Assembly (NCBI RefSeq): GCF_025998815.1
Contig: NZ_AP026678.1
Span: forward strand, 1,612,001-1,676,000
Direction: 5' to 3'
From: Ignavibacterium sp.
GTDB taxonomy: Bacteria; Bacteroidota; Ignavibacteria; Ignavibacteriales; Ignavibacteriaceae
Length of the DNA: 64,000 nucleotides
The position numbers and the translations under genes are program-made. Below are positions 35,201 to 43,105 of the stretch, in pieces. Positions within the stretch are counted from its first letter, which is position 1. Each line of letters opens with the position of its first letter. The notes beneath the pieces are model-generated. The model worked only from the letters and a program-made list of their open reading frames with translations, did not search any database and had not been told where the DNA came from.

Positions 35201-37221
35201 TTTATAAATTTTAATTCAGAATCGGGATTGCTGTTTGGAATAAACTCAAGCTCTTCATCGGAGAAGAAAGAAATCGCTTCAACTCCATTCGAAAGATTTT
35301 CCCAGAATTCTTTAATTGTATTTGCTTTTGGATATCTGCCAGCAATTCCGATGATTGCGATATCAGAACCAGTTGGTTTGACTAATTGTTTAATTGATTT
35401 AGTTCTTGTATGGAGTAAATTTCTTTTCTCACTTATAAATTTTCGCAGAGAAAAAATGGATGGATAAGTATATAAATCTACTACGGAAATATCCTCTTTG
35501 AGATATTCCTTAATTTTAATTTGTACTCTTCCGACTGAAATCGAATCTCCACCTATATCAAAAAAATTGTCCTCAATGGTGAAAGTATCTTTTCCTAAAA
35601 CTTCCTGCCAGATTTTTATTAATGTTTTTTCAATAAAATCTATTTTTAACTCAGAAGTTTTATCCGACAATTTATGTTCTAAGTTAATTTTTTCAGACTT
35701 TAATGTTTTTTTATCAATCTTTCCACTTGGGGTTAATGGCAGTGCTTCTTTCTGAAAATAATACTTCGGAACCATGTATGATGGTAATTTTTCATCAAGG
35801 AACAATTTGAGTGCATTTACATCAATAGCCTTTCCATCAGAGCTGAAATAAGCTGTAAGAACCTTTTCTTGATTACTTAGTTCTTGTAAAATAACCGCAA
35901 CAGATTTAATCCCTGGAAATTCAAGGATGTAATTTTCAATTTCACCAGGTTCAATTCTGTAACCGTGAAGTTTTATTTGTTCATCAGCGCGTCCTAAAAA
36001 TTCAATATCACCGAGGTCATTGATTACACCAAGATCACCTGTCCTGTAGAAAATCTGTTCCTCCCCGTCAATCAGAATTTTTTGAAATCGTGCGGCAGTT
36101 AATTCGTCTCTGTTCAAATATCCTTCAGCTACACAAATTCCTCCGATAAAAATCTCTCCTTCAGTTCCACGAGCTACCAGGTTAAGATTATCATCTAACA
36201 AAACAACTTTAGAGTTTTGAATGGCTTTACCAATTGGTGGAAGTTTTGACCAGCTATCTGCATCTCCGTTCAGTATAAACGAAGTACAAACATGTGTTTC
36301 CGAGGGTCCGTATTGATTATGGAGAATTACATCTGAATGATTTTTGAAAAATTGTTTTATCTGTGGAGTTATTATAAGCTGTTCACCAGCAGTAATAATG
36401 TGTTTCAAATAATTTTTATAATTTGATTGCTCTGCTGCTTCTGCAAGAGTTTGTAAAGCTATAAATGGTAAAAAGATTCTTTCTATCTGATACTTTGATA
36501 TAAACTTTATTAATTCGAATGGGTCTTTTCTGTTAATATCATCAATCAAATATAGAGTACTACCACTTGTTAATGTCGCAAATATCTCTTGAAAAGAAAC
36601 ATCAAAGCTAATCGGTGCAAACTGCAATGTTCGGAATCTGCCAGGGGTGGAAATATTATTTTGCCAATCAATAAGATTAGAAATAACCCGATGTGGCATT
36701 TTTATGCCCTTTGGTTTGCCTGTTGAACCGGAGGTATAGATCAGATAAATCAGGTCGTTTGGCTCCGGATAAATCGTCTTAAAATTGGTTTTATTTTGTT
36801 CAGATATTTTATCAACTAAAATAATTTCTGAATCAAAATCCGGAATTCTTTTTTTAGCTGAATGTGTTGTTAAAATTAGCTTAGGTTTAGCATCATCAAT
36901 CATAAAACTGATTCTGTCAGAGGGATAATTCATATCAATCGGGAAACAACACCCACCAGCTTTTATTATACCTAAAACCGAAGCTATCAAATCAAATGAA
37001 CGTTCTACTGCTAATCCAACAAAAGAGTTTTTGGTAACTCCTCTATCCTGTAAAGTTTTAGCAATTGCATCTGCTTTAGAGTTCAGCTCATCATAAGTAT
37101 ATTCTTTTGCAGACGAAACAATTGCAATTTCGTCTTTGTTTTGAGCTACTTGTTTTTCAAATAGTTCAATTATTGATTTTTGATCAATCATAAATGAATT
37201 TTCTTTTTTAATTAATTTCAA
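29227..37221 (-). CDS. Hybrid NRPS-PKS with aminotransferase: A-PCP-KS-AT-ACP-AMT-C
   Basis: A 2664-residue assembly-line enzyme. Order with approximate residues: A domain 12-520 (LIYLIYTSGSTGKPKGI; code read by hand D-V-Q-F-I-A-Q-V-C-K, proline-like), PCP 540-605 (IGGDS), KS 618-1040 (TACSTS Cys 795, VETHGTG His 929, NVGHTD His 969), AT 1150-1450 (GHSVGDY 1244; SHAYHS 1342, malonyl type), ACP 1540-1610 (LGFDSL), class III PLP aminotransferase 1760-2185 (DEVITGFR, YGKIIGGGFP), C domain 2210-2640 (HHIVCDGWS near 2350). No KR, DH or ER is present, so the beta-keto group should be transaminated to a beta-amine. The track start is TTG; ATG 37191 (MIDQKSIIELFEKQ) is a likelier start. Confidence 0.93.
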   Translation of the reverse strand: MKLIKKENSFMIDQKSIIELFEKQVAQNKDEIAIVSSAKEYTYDELNSKADAIAKTLQDRGVTKNSFVGLAVERSFDLIASVLGIIKAGGCCFPIDMNYPSDRISFMIDDAKPKLILTTHSAKKRIPDFDSEIILVDKISEQNKTNFKTIYPEPNDLIYLIYTSGSTGKPKGIKMPHRVISNLIDWQNNISTPGRFRTLQFAPISFDVSFQEIFATLTSGSTLYLIDDINRKDPFELIKFISKYQIERIFLPFIALQTLAEAAEQSNYKNYLKHIITAGEQLIITPQIKQFFKNHSDVILHNQYGPSETHVCTSFILNGDADSWSKLPPIGKAIQNSKVVLLDDNLNLVARGTEGEIFIGGICVAEGYLNRDELTAARFQKILIDGEEQIFYRTGDLGVINDLGDIEFLGRADEQIKLHGYRIEPGEIENYILEFPGIKSVAVILQELSNQEKVLTAYFSSDGKAIDVNALKLFLDEKLPSYMVPKYYFQKEALPLTPSGKIDKKTLKSEKINLEHKLSDKTSELKIDFIEKTLIKIWQEVLGKDTFTIEDNFFDIGGDSISVGRVQIKIKEYLKEDISVVDLYTYPSIFSLRKFISEKRNLLHTRTKSIKQLVKPTGSDIAIIGIAGRYPKANTIKEFWENLSNGVEAISFFSDEELEFIPNSNPDSELKFIKARGVLEDADKFDAEFFGFNPREAAIMDPQHRVFLECCYNALEDAGYVPEKFDGSIGIFAGSSLNTYLIYNLLSDRNKQEDLANSYQIADYTTLTGNDNGFLTTKVAYKLGLNGPAVNVQTACSTSLVAVGEAYKSLITGECDMAIAGGVSISFPQKRGYYFVDGSIGSVDGHCKPFDADATGTVFSAGAGVVVLKRLEDAIKDGDSIYAVIKSVALNNDGSDKAGYMTPSIDGQKDVIVRAQKMAGINPETIKYVETHGTGTPVGDPIEVTALEKAFRISTDKTQFCGIGSVKSNVGHTDAAAGVTGLIKTALVLKHKTIPPTLHFQKPNPRFDFSKSPFYVVDKLTRLESDNGPIRAAVSAFGVGGTNAHAVLEEYIDNEIRGKEETSKQILIISAKTENSLKANVSSLLNFLADNKNENLNDIAFTLQQGRKEFEWRQFVLASDISNAEKKLRDAVASGSNKSKVNLNDRNHLVFMFPGQGAQYVNMGKGLYDSEPVFKETVDKCSEVLIPLLNLDIRELLFPENLNDESARKLEQTVYTQPALYVIEYSLAKLFISYGIKPNSMIGHSVGDYVAACLADVFTLEDALFILSGRAKLMQQQKSGSMLSVRSNEEAVKKLIQDEDIAIAAINSPNLVVLSGETEKIKTFSEKLNELNIENRILFTSHAYHSKMMEPAIEPFIDEFKHITMNKPSAPFISSLTGTWITDEQATDSKFWAAQLRNTVRFSDGIKELQKINNIVLVEVGPGRALSTMAGQHKKETGKQTIVTTLTQPNEDADDSTNFLNAIGKLWISGIKIEWENFHKDKRRRRLHLPGYQFDRKSYWIEPPKRDNLKQKSESDSSAPVVQSIKKEKVKKVIQGEAMSRKEYIAGILKEILQELSGINKSELDESKTFLELGFDSLFMTQVSLAFQKKFDVKITLRQLLETAPSINAIAEFIDGSLAQGKFEPPKQEIVIEEEIEVPVSDNNQQNISQTYAQQQIAFVPTNNVEKLIQEQLEIMKKQLEVLSGVKITQQVQNQISPSVTEQPKAIKEEKLSTETSSKPKDEKKVFERFGPYKPIETKKGGALTEKQQRYLNRLIDEYTRKTPTSKKMTQENRAHYSDPRTVSGFLPIWKEMTYQIIVKESKGSKLIDVDNNEYTDVIMGFGQYLFGHNPDFLKEAIEEQLKLGIEIGPQSPIAGEVAKLICEFTGLDRAAFCVTGSEAVLGAMRAARTVTGKDKIVFFAGDYHGIIDEVLIKTTVNGDQIKTMPIAPGIPRENVQNTIALEYGSEESLRIIERLLPELAGIMVEPVQSRRPDLQPKEFLHKLREIADKANIPLIFDEVITGFRISNGGAQEYFGVKADIATYGKIIGGGFPIGVIAGKKLYMDAFDGGYWQYGDDSIPEAGVTFFAGTFARHPLSLKGALTVLNYLKKNNNQLQQELNSKAASLAKELNEFMLKRNVPIKFLNFSSVLYYSYPKDLNYFSLLFYLLRHKGIHILEGFPFFLSSAHSDNDIKKIINAFKESVIELQDNGFFPSPLEGGNGKIEKEGTVEFETNQFPLADAQKEIWLASQISEISNCAFNESNNIEFKGKMNVEAFRRAFDRLIQRHDALRTTFSGDGQYQIAHDKINFNLDLIDLSELQESDKEKELDRLIQNEPKIPFDLVKGPLLRACLIKLDDENHNLLLTAHHIVCDGWSYDVMVRDLSRLYNEEIEGKKSEEIIPMQMKDYVEYLENFKQTNDYKQQEKFWLEKLSGEISDIELPNDKQRPAIRTFNGARITGFIDEQLFNKTKSLCVNQKVTLFTTMLSLWGILLNKLSNQNDIITGIPAAGQQVVGADDLVGHCTNLLPIRFNIKSDMKFSDFLKDVKSLVLDAYENQQVTYVDIISKLKLKRSSNRSPLLSTMFNIDPAIMGLKFSGLDCKMNVNPRVGFQFEIGFNIVSYDNHCEIECDYNTDLFTEEKVNSIINYYKNIIQQVTDNNEILIKDIKVLSVNELEQIMNFLNGNN

Positions 37222-37224
37222 ACT

Positions 37225-38073
37225 TTAATTTGATTTAGCGAATTGTTTCCCGGCTTTTAGATAAATCATAAATAATGGTGATAAAACAGATAGCTTTGCC
37301 TTCGCTTTTTTATTTAAAAATCCTTCTACTGTTTTCCAGTTGAATTGGTTTGCTACATCAATACCAATTGAAATAGAGAATGATAGCATCTTGGCTGTAT
37401 GCCACCAACCTGATGGGAAATATATACTTTCACCTGCTTTTAAAACGACTGTAATTTTTGTAGCATTTTTATAAAGTGGAAATTTATCAAGTTGCACATT
37501 TTCAATATCCGGAATAGAAGAGACATTAAACTCAGCCCCTGTCTTTGGATAAAGATAGTTTGAATCATCAGGGCTGAATAGTATTAGTTCTTTTTCACCT
37601 GCTATTTGGTGAATAAAAGTGTCTGCTCCCGGAACATCATAGTGCAGATATGGAAATGATCTTCCTTTCCCTCCTATAAATAATTCATATTGACCGTAGG
37701 CAAACAGCGAAGTCCTGAGAGGAGTAAATACTTTATGTAGAAAATAATTTGGCAAACAAAACTCTGATTCAGGAGAAATGTCAGGAACTAATTCAGGATA
37801 CTCGTGCGCTATTCTGATATTTCTGTAATATGGTGCGGGATTATTCTCATCTGATTTAAGCGATAAATCTATTACCTGATTTATTGAGATTTCTTTACCA
37901 TCTATTTCGACTATTTTGCTTCCGTAGTTTTTTTGCCAGAATTCCGGAGTCCATTTATCCAACGCTTTCCAATGTTTTGTTGCATCTTCAATTACTACTG
38001 GTTTTCTTTTCGCTACAAATTCTTTTCGGAATTCCTCCGGTGAAATATTTTTAACTTTTTCTAATGAATTCAT
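37225..38073 (-). CDS. JmjC/cupin-8-type Fe(II)/2-oxoglutarate oxygenase
   Basis: A 282-residue cupin_8/JmjC-like protein. The facial-triad pattern is present: HYD (His and Asp) near residue 144 and the distal His in SGWWHTAKML near 223; TFIHQIAGEKELILFSPDD is the usual strand after HxD. Family members hydroxylate proteins, small molecules or carrier-bound amino acids using Fe(II), O2 and 2-oxoglutarate. It is the first gene of the leftward NRPS-PKS operon and its stop lies 3 nt before the TTG of the 2664-residue enzyme, so it is very probably a tailoring oxygenase acting on a PCP-bound residue or on the product. The Asp/His ligands are intact. Confidence 0.82.
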   Translation of the reverse strand: MNSLEKVKNISPEEFRKEFVAKRKPVVIEDATKHWKALDKWTPEFWQKNYGSKIVEIDGKEISINQVIDLSLKSDENNPAPYYRNIRIAHEYPELVPDISPESEFCLPNYFLHKVFTPLRTSLFAYGQYELFIGGKGRSFPYLHYDVPGADTFIHQIAGEKELILFSPDDSNYLYPKTGAEFNVSSIPDIENVQLDKFPLYKNATKITVVLKAGESIYFPSGWWHTAKMLSFSISIGIDVANQFNWKTVEGFLNKKAKAKLSVLSPLFMIYLKAGKQFAKSN

Positions 38074-38361
38074 TTTACTTACTCCTTAACCTTTATTACT
38101 TTGCTGGTAAATTTTTCCTTAAGAGACTATCTGATTATGGAAGGTATATACGCCCTCATAGAATGTTTTTACTGGTTCGATTTGTGTGCCAACTGATAAT
38201 AGATAATCTGAATCAACTGTTCAAATATGACTATTTTTAGCAATATTTTAGATTTAATGAACGACAATTATTTATATTTTTTCTATTATTTAGATTTTTC
38301 TATAAAAATATATCAATTTGAGAAAGTGTAAAAATTTTTAATAGTATTATTTTAATAGGTA
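38074..38361. promoter_or_regulatory. Divergent intergenic region of the biosynthetic locus
   Basis: 288 bp between the start of the leftward cupin/NRPS-PKS operon and the rightward PPTase gene. Both transcripts must start here, so shared control is likely. I see no clear operator; the segment nearest the PPTase is strongly AT-rich. Confidence 0.5.
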
Positions 38362-39063
38362 ATGATATTGGAAAATTCTGAAATACATATCCATTTGATA
38401 AACATTTCAAAATTGAGAAATGATATTCAGAATTTTAATGGAATTCTTTCAGACGAAGAAAAAGAAAAATCAGGGAAATATAAATTTGCTCGCGACAGGG
38501 AAAGAGCCATCGTAACATATTTTTTTCGAAGAAAAATTCTCTCTGAATATACTGGTTTATCACCTGAAAATTTATCCTTTAAAATTGGTAAATCAGGAAA
38601 ACCATATATTGATAATCAGGGACTTACTTATCTGAAATTTAATTACTCTCACTCAGGTGATTTGATTGTTTACGCCCTGAACAGAGACGCTGAAATAGGG
38701 GTTGATATCGAACTGGTAGAAGAATTTCCCGATTTAAATTCATTAGTTAAAAACTATTTTTCCCATAATGAACAGAAAGCTTTTTTGAGTTTAACCACTT
38801 TAAAAGATAAGCTTAATTTTTTTTATAAGATATGGACCAGGAAAGAAGCTTTTGTTAAAGCATTAGGAACAGGATTGAATGACGATTTAGGGAAGATTAA
38901 TCTTTACTCAGAAAAGTTTAATTCCTTTATTGAGAAATTTTTTTATTCCGGGAAAGATTGGATAATTGAAGAGCTTACCACACCCAAAGCTTATATTGCC
39001 AGTATTTGTTATAATTCCATCAGCACCAAAAAAATCATTTATTTTGATGAAAATATTGTCTGA
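38362..39063 (+). CDS. Sfp-type 4'-phosphopantetheinyl transferase
   Basis: A 233-residue PPTase that converts apo carrier domains to the holo form using CoA. Characteristic motifs: RERAIVTYFFRRKILSEY near residue 48, KFNYSHSGDLIVYAL near 93, GVDIEL near 113 (Mg2+-binding Asp and Glu), and the FYKIWTRKEAFVKALGTGL motif with KEA near 160. It is a full-length Sfp/Gsp type enzyme and sits divergently from the NRPS-PKS operon, so its clients should be the PCP and ACP domains there and the free ACP at 39702. GVD and KEA are intact. GenBank-style symbol not assigned because orthology to sfp itself is not shown. Confidence 0.9.
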   Translation: MILENSEIHIHLINISKLRNDIQNFNGILSDEEKEKSGKYKFARDRERAIVTYFFRRKILSEYTGLSPENLSFKIGKSGKPYIDNQGLTYLKFNYSHSGDLIVYALNRDAEIGVDIELVEEFPDLNSLVKNYFSHNEQKAFLSLTTLKDKLNFFYKIWTRKEAFVKALGTGLNDDLGKINLYSEKFNSFIEKFFYSGKDWIIEELTTPKAYIASICYNSISTKKIIYFDENIV

Positions 39064-39185
39064 TTTTGTTTTTTTAATCTATTTTGAGAAAAGTTTTATT
39101 TCTATTGTCTCATTAGAAAGTAAAATTGTTCTTAAATTTTGGCATAATTATTATTTGGCTTTAAAAATTCATAATAATTCACACA

Positions 39186-39698
39186 ATGTTAAAATCAATC
39201 ATTAATCGGATGCTTCACGGTATCGCTTTTATTATTCCATTTGGCGATTCCGTGAGACCTTTTCTTCATCGTCTGAGAGGTGTGAAGATTGGTAAAAATG
39301 TGTGGATAAGTAAATTCGTTTATATTGATGATAATCATCCTGAGTGTGTTGAAATAGGTGATAACAGCACTATTGGTTTGCGAACAACAATATTTACTCA
39401 TACTTATTTTGGTAAAAGACAAAAAAATAATCCAAACAAAGTTGTAATTGGAAAGAATGTTTATGTTGGTCCGCATTGTTTAATTCTACCAAATGTAACG
39501 ATTGGTGATAACTCTGTTATTAAAGGTGGAACGGTTGTAACAAGGAATGTTCCTCCTAATACTTTATATGGAATGCCGAATGCCGAACCTTTGGCTACCG
39601 TAACTGTACCTCTTACTTCTGAACACGGTTATGAAGAATTCGTCAGAGGTTTAAGACCAATAAGAAAAAGAAATAATAATCAAAAGGATAAAAGTTAA
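39186..39698 (+). CDS. Left-handed beta-helix (hexapeptide) acyltransferase
   Basis: A 170-residue LbH acyltransferase of the maltose/galactoside O-acetyltransferase style. Hexapeptide turns are visible (VKIGKNVWISKFVYID, VEIGDNSTIGLRTTIF, VVIGKNVYVGPHCLILPNVT, IGDNSVIKGGTVVTRNVPPN). The His in THTYFG may be the general base as in the family. It starts a tight rightward operon: its stop is 3 nt before the ACP. It could transfer an acetyl or ACP-borne acyl group to an amino sugar, amine or the assembled product. Most relatives use acetyl-CoA; an ACP donor is only suggested by the neighbour. Confidence 0.82.
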   Translation: MLKSIINRMLHGIAFIIPFGDSVRPFLHRLRGVKIGKNVWISKFVYIDDNHPECVEIGDNSTIGLRTTIFTHTYFGKRQKNNPNKVVIGKNVYVGPHCLILPNVTIGDNSVIKGGTVVTRNVPPNTLYGMPNAEPLATVTVPLTSEHGYEEFVRGLRPIRKRNNNQKDKS

Positions 39699-39701
39699 TT
39701 T

Positions 39702-39965
39702 ATGAGCGAACAAAAATACTCTGGCCTTATAAGATCTTTCATTGTTGATAATTTTCTCTTTGGAGATGATTCACAATTAAATAATGATACTCCCCTTTTT
39801 GAAAAAGGAATCGTTGATTCAACCGGTGTACTTGAACTGGTTTCTTTCATCGAAGAAAATTATAAAGTCACTATTCTTGACGATGAACTTGTTCAGGATA
39901 ATTTCTCATCAATCAACTCGATTGAAAAATTCCTGCAGAATAAACTTAATCACAAAAACTCCTGA
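39702..39965 (+). CDS. Stand-alone acyl carrier protein
   Basis: An 87-residue carrier protein: the phosphopantetheine site is in KGIVDSTGVLELV, with Ser near residue 39 in the DST context instead of the usual DSL, and the four-helix pattern (FIVDNFLFGDDSQLNNDTP, FIEENYKVTI, SINSIEKFLQNKL) is complete. It lies 3 nt after the acyltransferase and 2 nt before the asparagine-synthase-like gene, so the three are co-translated. The likely job is to carry an acyl or aminoacyl group loaded by the AMP ligase at 43106-44524 and amidated or transferred by its neighbours. The DST motif is a minor variant known in secondary-metabolism ACPs. Confidence 0.88.
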   Translation: MSEQKYSGLIRSFIVDNFLFGDDSQLNNDTPLFEKGIVDSTGVLELVSFIEENYKVTILDDELVQDNFSSINSIEKFLQNKLNHKNS

Positions 39966-39967
39966 TA

Positions 39968-41949
39968 ATGTGCGGCATAAGCGGCATATTAAATCTTAAA
40001 GAAAAAGCGCCAATTTCTCCCGACCAATTAAGAGTAATGTCTTTTGCTCTTAAACATCGCGGTCCGGATGAAGCAGGTGCTTATCTTGATGACTACATCG
40101 GATTGGCACAATCACGATTGAGTATTATTGATCTTTCCGGCGGAAGCCAACCAATTCACAATGAGGATAAATCTCTCTGGATAATTTTTAACGGTGAGAT
40201 TTTTAATTATCCTGAACTTCGTGAGGAACTGATAAAACTCGGACATAAATTTTATACTCACACTGATACAGAAGTTATTCTCCATCTTTATGAGGAGAAA
40301 AATGAAGAATGTCTTTTTTATTTAAACGGACAATTTGCTTTTGCAATATGGAATAGTAAAAAGAAAGAATTATTCCTTGCCCGTGACAGGACAGGAATAC
40401 TTCCGCTATTCTTCAGACTTGAAAGTGATAAATTTTACTTTGCATCAGAACTTAAAGCAATATTTTCAATTAAAAATGAAAATCCGAATTTTGATCCGAT
40501 TGGCTTTGAACAAATTTTTACTTTCTGGACCAATCTTCCCGGCGATACTCCTTTCAAAGATTACAAAGAAATTCCACCTGCTCATTTTCTGAAAATTAAT
40601 TTTGATGGAAAATTTATCCTGAAACCTTATTGGCAATTACAGTTCAAAAAAGAAAATGAGATAAAAGATTTTCCTATCAGTGAAATTACAGATAGAGCAT
40701 CCGAACTATTAACAGATGCAGTGAGAATACGATTAAGAGCTGATGTTCCTGTTGGAAGCTATTTAAGCGGTGGTTTGGATTCTTCCGGACTTACAACTAT
40801 TGTGAAGAAAAAGTTTAACAACGAACTGAGAACTTTCGGAATTAGTTTCGAAGAAGAATCATTTGATGAAAGCAGTTTTCAGAAATTAATGGTGAAATCA
40901 TCTTCAGACAAATCATTCCGAAGTTTATGCTAAGAATTCCGATATTGGTAAGTACTTTGCAGATATAATTTATTTTGGTGAAAGACCTGTTTTTCGTACA
41001 GCACCAGCACCTCTTTATCTTCTTTCAAAAAAAGTTCGTGAAGAAAATTTTAAAGTTGTACTAACCGGCGAAGGTGCCGATGAAATTTTCGGTGGTTATA
41101 ACATATTCAAAGAAGCAAAAATCAGAAAGTTCTGGTCAAACAATCCTGAATCAAAATTAAGATCTAAGCTGCTTAAAAAGCTTTATCCATACATCTTTCA
41201 AAGACAAAAGATTATTCAGTACTCTTGAGGCATTTTTCAAGTCAGGAATTGATGAACCTGATAATCCTTTCTTTTCACATATCGTCAGATGGACAAATAA
41301 TTCAAAGCTTAAAAATTTCTTTTCTGATGAATTCAAAGATCAGATAAAAGATTATAATGCAATAGACGAGTTTCTGTTAAAGCTTCCTGAAGATTTTGAT
41401 AGATGGGAAACGCTATCAAAAGCTCAGTATCTGGAGATTTCAACTTTTATGAGTGGTTACTTGCTTTCATCTCAGGGCGATAGAATGGCAATGGGAAATT
41501 CAGTTGAGCTTCGTGTTCCTTATCTCGATCACAGATTAATTGAATTTATGTCAACTGTACCCGCAAAGTATAAGATATTCGGTTTGAATGAAAAGTACAT
41601 TCTTAAAAAAGTTTTCAAGGATTCTCTACCAAAAGAAATTTTATATCGGGCAAAAAATCCTTACAGAGCTCCGATCAGAAATAGCTTCTTTGATAATAAT
41701 GATTTTAATGCAGAAGATATTTTGTCTGAAGAAAAGCTAATTCAATCCGGAGTATTTAATCCTTCAAAAGTGAAATTACTTTTACAGAAAGCTAAAAAAT
41801 CAAATTCATTAAGCGAGCTTGATAATATGGCTCTTGCAGGAATAATCTCAACTCAGTTGTTGTTTGAACATTTTATCGCAAGTAAAAAAAATTTCAACAT
41901 AGATAATTATCACTTCAAAATATTTTTTGATAACAGAACAAATAACTAA
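39968..41949 (+). pseudogene. Asparagine synthase-like glutamine amidotransferase, two frameshifts
   Basis: Three consecutive frames build one AsnB-type enzyme of about 660 residues. 39968-40933 has the Cys2 Ntn nucleophile (MCGISGILN), LKHRGPDEAG and the PP-loop SGGLDSS. The middle frame (about 40899-41228) has LTGEGADEIFGGYNIFKEAK. The last (about 41210-41949) has GDRMAMGNSVELRVPYLDHR. Each join needs removal of one base: near TCATC at 40896-40902 and at the A4 run 41206-41209. All catalytic motifs are kept, so recent mutation or assembly error is likely. AsnB-type enzymes in metabolite loci often form amides on carrier-bound or free acids rather than asparagine. It is 2 nt after the ACP. 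Confidence 0.8.
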
Positions 41950-41967
41950 ATCATCTCAGGAGAAAAT

Positions 41968-42933
41968 ATGTCATTTCAGAAAGATTCAATTTTAATAGAT
42001 GCAAAAGCTGAAGCAGAAAGAATTATTAAAGAACTTCGCGAAATCGTTGCTAAAAAAATTCATAAAAGAGGAGCGGTTGTTGGTGTAAGCGGTGGAATTG
42101 ATTCCTCAGTTGTTCTGGCATTATGCGCTAATGCTTTTGGTCCTGAAAAAGTTCTTGCTTTGATGATGCCTGATAAAGATTCAAGTCCTGACAGTTTGAA
42201 TCTTGCAAAAAAACTCGTAGAAAAATTCAATGTTCCGTACATAGTTGAAGATATAACTGAAGCAGTAAAAGGTTTCGGTGCTTATAAAAGAAGAGATGAA
42301 GCGGTTAAAAAAGTTTTTCCTGAATATGACGAATCATATAAAATGAAAATTGTTCTGCCTAAAGATGATGAAGCAAAAGGGAAATTAAATGTTTATTATG
42401 TTACAATTATCTCACCGAACGGAGAAGAAAAAACTGCTCGACTGCCATTAGCAGAGTATCTGCAAATCGTAGCAGCTTCAAACTTTAAGCAAAGAAGCAG
42501 AACAAATTTTCTTTATTATCATGCTGAAGCAAGAAATTATGCTGTGATTGGAACAGGAAATAAGAATGAGCACGAGCAAGGATTTTTTGTTAAGTATGGT
42601 GACGGTGGTGCTGATATAAAACCAATTGCTCATTTATTTAAAACACAGGTTTATCAGCTTGCGGAATACCTTGGAGTTCCGGAAGAGATTCAGAAAAGAA
42701 CACCAACTACTGATACATACAGTGCAGAACAAACTCAGGAAGAATTTTTCTTCAGACTTCCCTACTCTGTGCTTGACAGAATCTGGTTTGGTTGGGAAAA
42801 AGGATTTTCAAGTAAAGAAATTGCTGAGGCACTTAATCTTTCTGAAGCACAAGTTGATGTTGTAATAAATGATATCAGGCAGAAAATAAAAACTACTGAA
42901 TATCTTAGAATGGAACCGATTTCTTTAGGTTAA
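41968..42933 (+). CDS. NadE-family amide-forming synthetase (NAD synthase-like)
   Basis: A 321-residue N-type ATP pyrophosphatase with GVSGGIDSSVVLALCANAFG near residue 37, the NAD-synthase motif RNYAVIGTGNKNEHEQGFF near 190, and DGGADIKPIAHLFKTQV near 212. It lacks an N-terminal glutaminase domain, so it uses ammonia. The start is clear (CAGGAG before ATG 41968). The product is either NAD+ from deamido-NAD or, as for NadE paralogues in biosynthetic clusters, another amide made through an adenylate. The gene lies 19 nt after the asparagine-synthase-like gene, which could hand it ammonia. The C-terminus (about 265-321) reads like a helical tail with an HTH-like SSKEIAEALNLSEAQVD stretch. Confidence 0.8.
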   Translation: MSFQKDSILIDAKAEAERIIKELREIVAKKIHKRGAVVGVSGGIDSSVVLALCANAFGPEKVLALMMPDKDSSPDSLNLAKKLVEKFNVPYIVEDITEAVKGFGAYKRRDEAVKKVFPEYDESYKMKIVLPKDDEAKGKLNVYYVTIISPNGEEKTARLPLAEYLQIVAASNFKQRSRTNFLYYHAEARNYAVIGTGNKNEHEQGFFVKYGDGGADIKPIAHLFKTQVYQLAEYLGVPEEIQKRTPTTDTYSAEQTQEEFFFRLPYSVLDRIWFGWEKGFSSKEIAEALNLSEAQVDVVINDIRQKIKTTEYLRMEPISLG

Positions 42934-43105
42934 TAAAATCTTTGTTATAAAATTTTGTTTCTTTCGCTGGTAATATTCTGTCGCTCCGAACGAAGTGAGT
43001 GGTCTTTGTTCAGATAAAAAATTTTCGTTGAACTTACTCTGACAATTTCTAATTTCTTGAGTTATTTCAAATTCAGACTGATATAAAACAAATTTTTGAT
43101 TTAAT

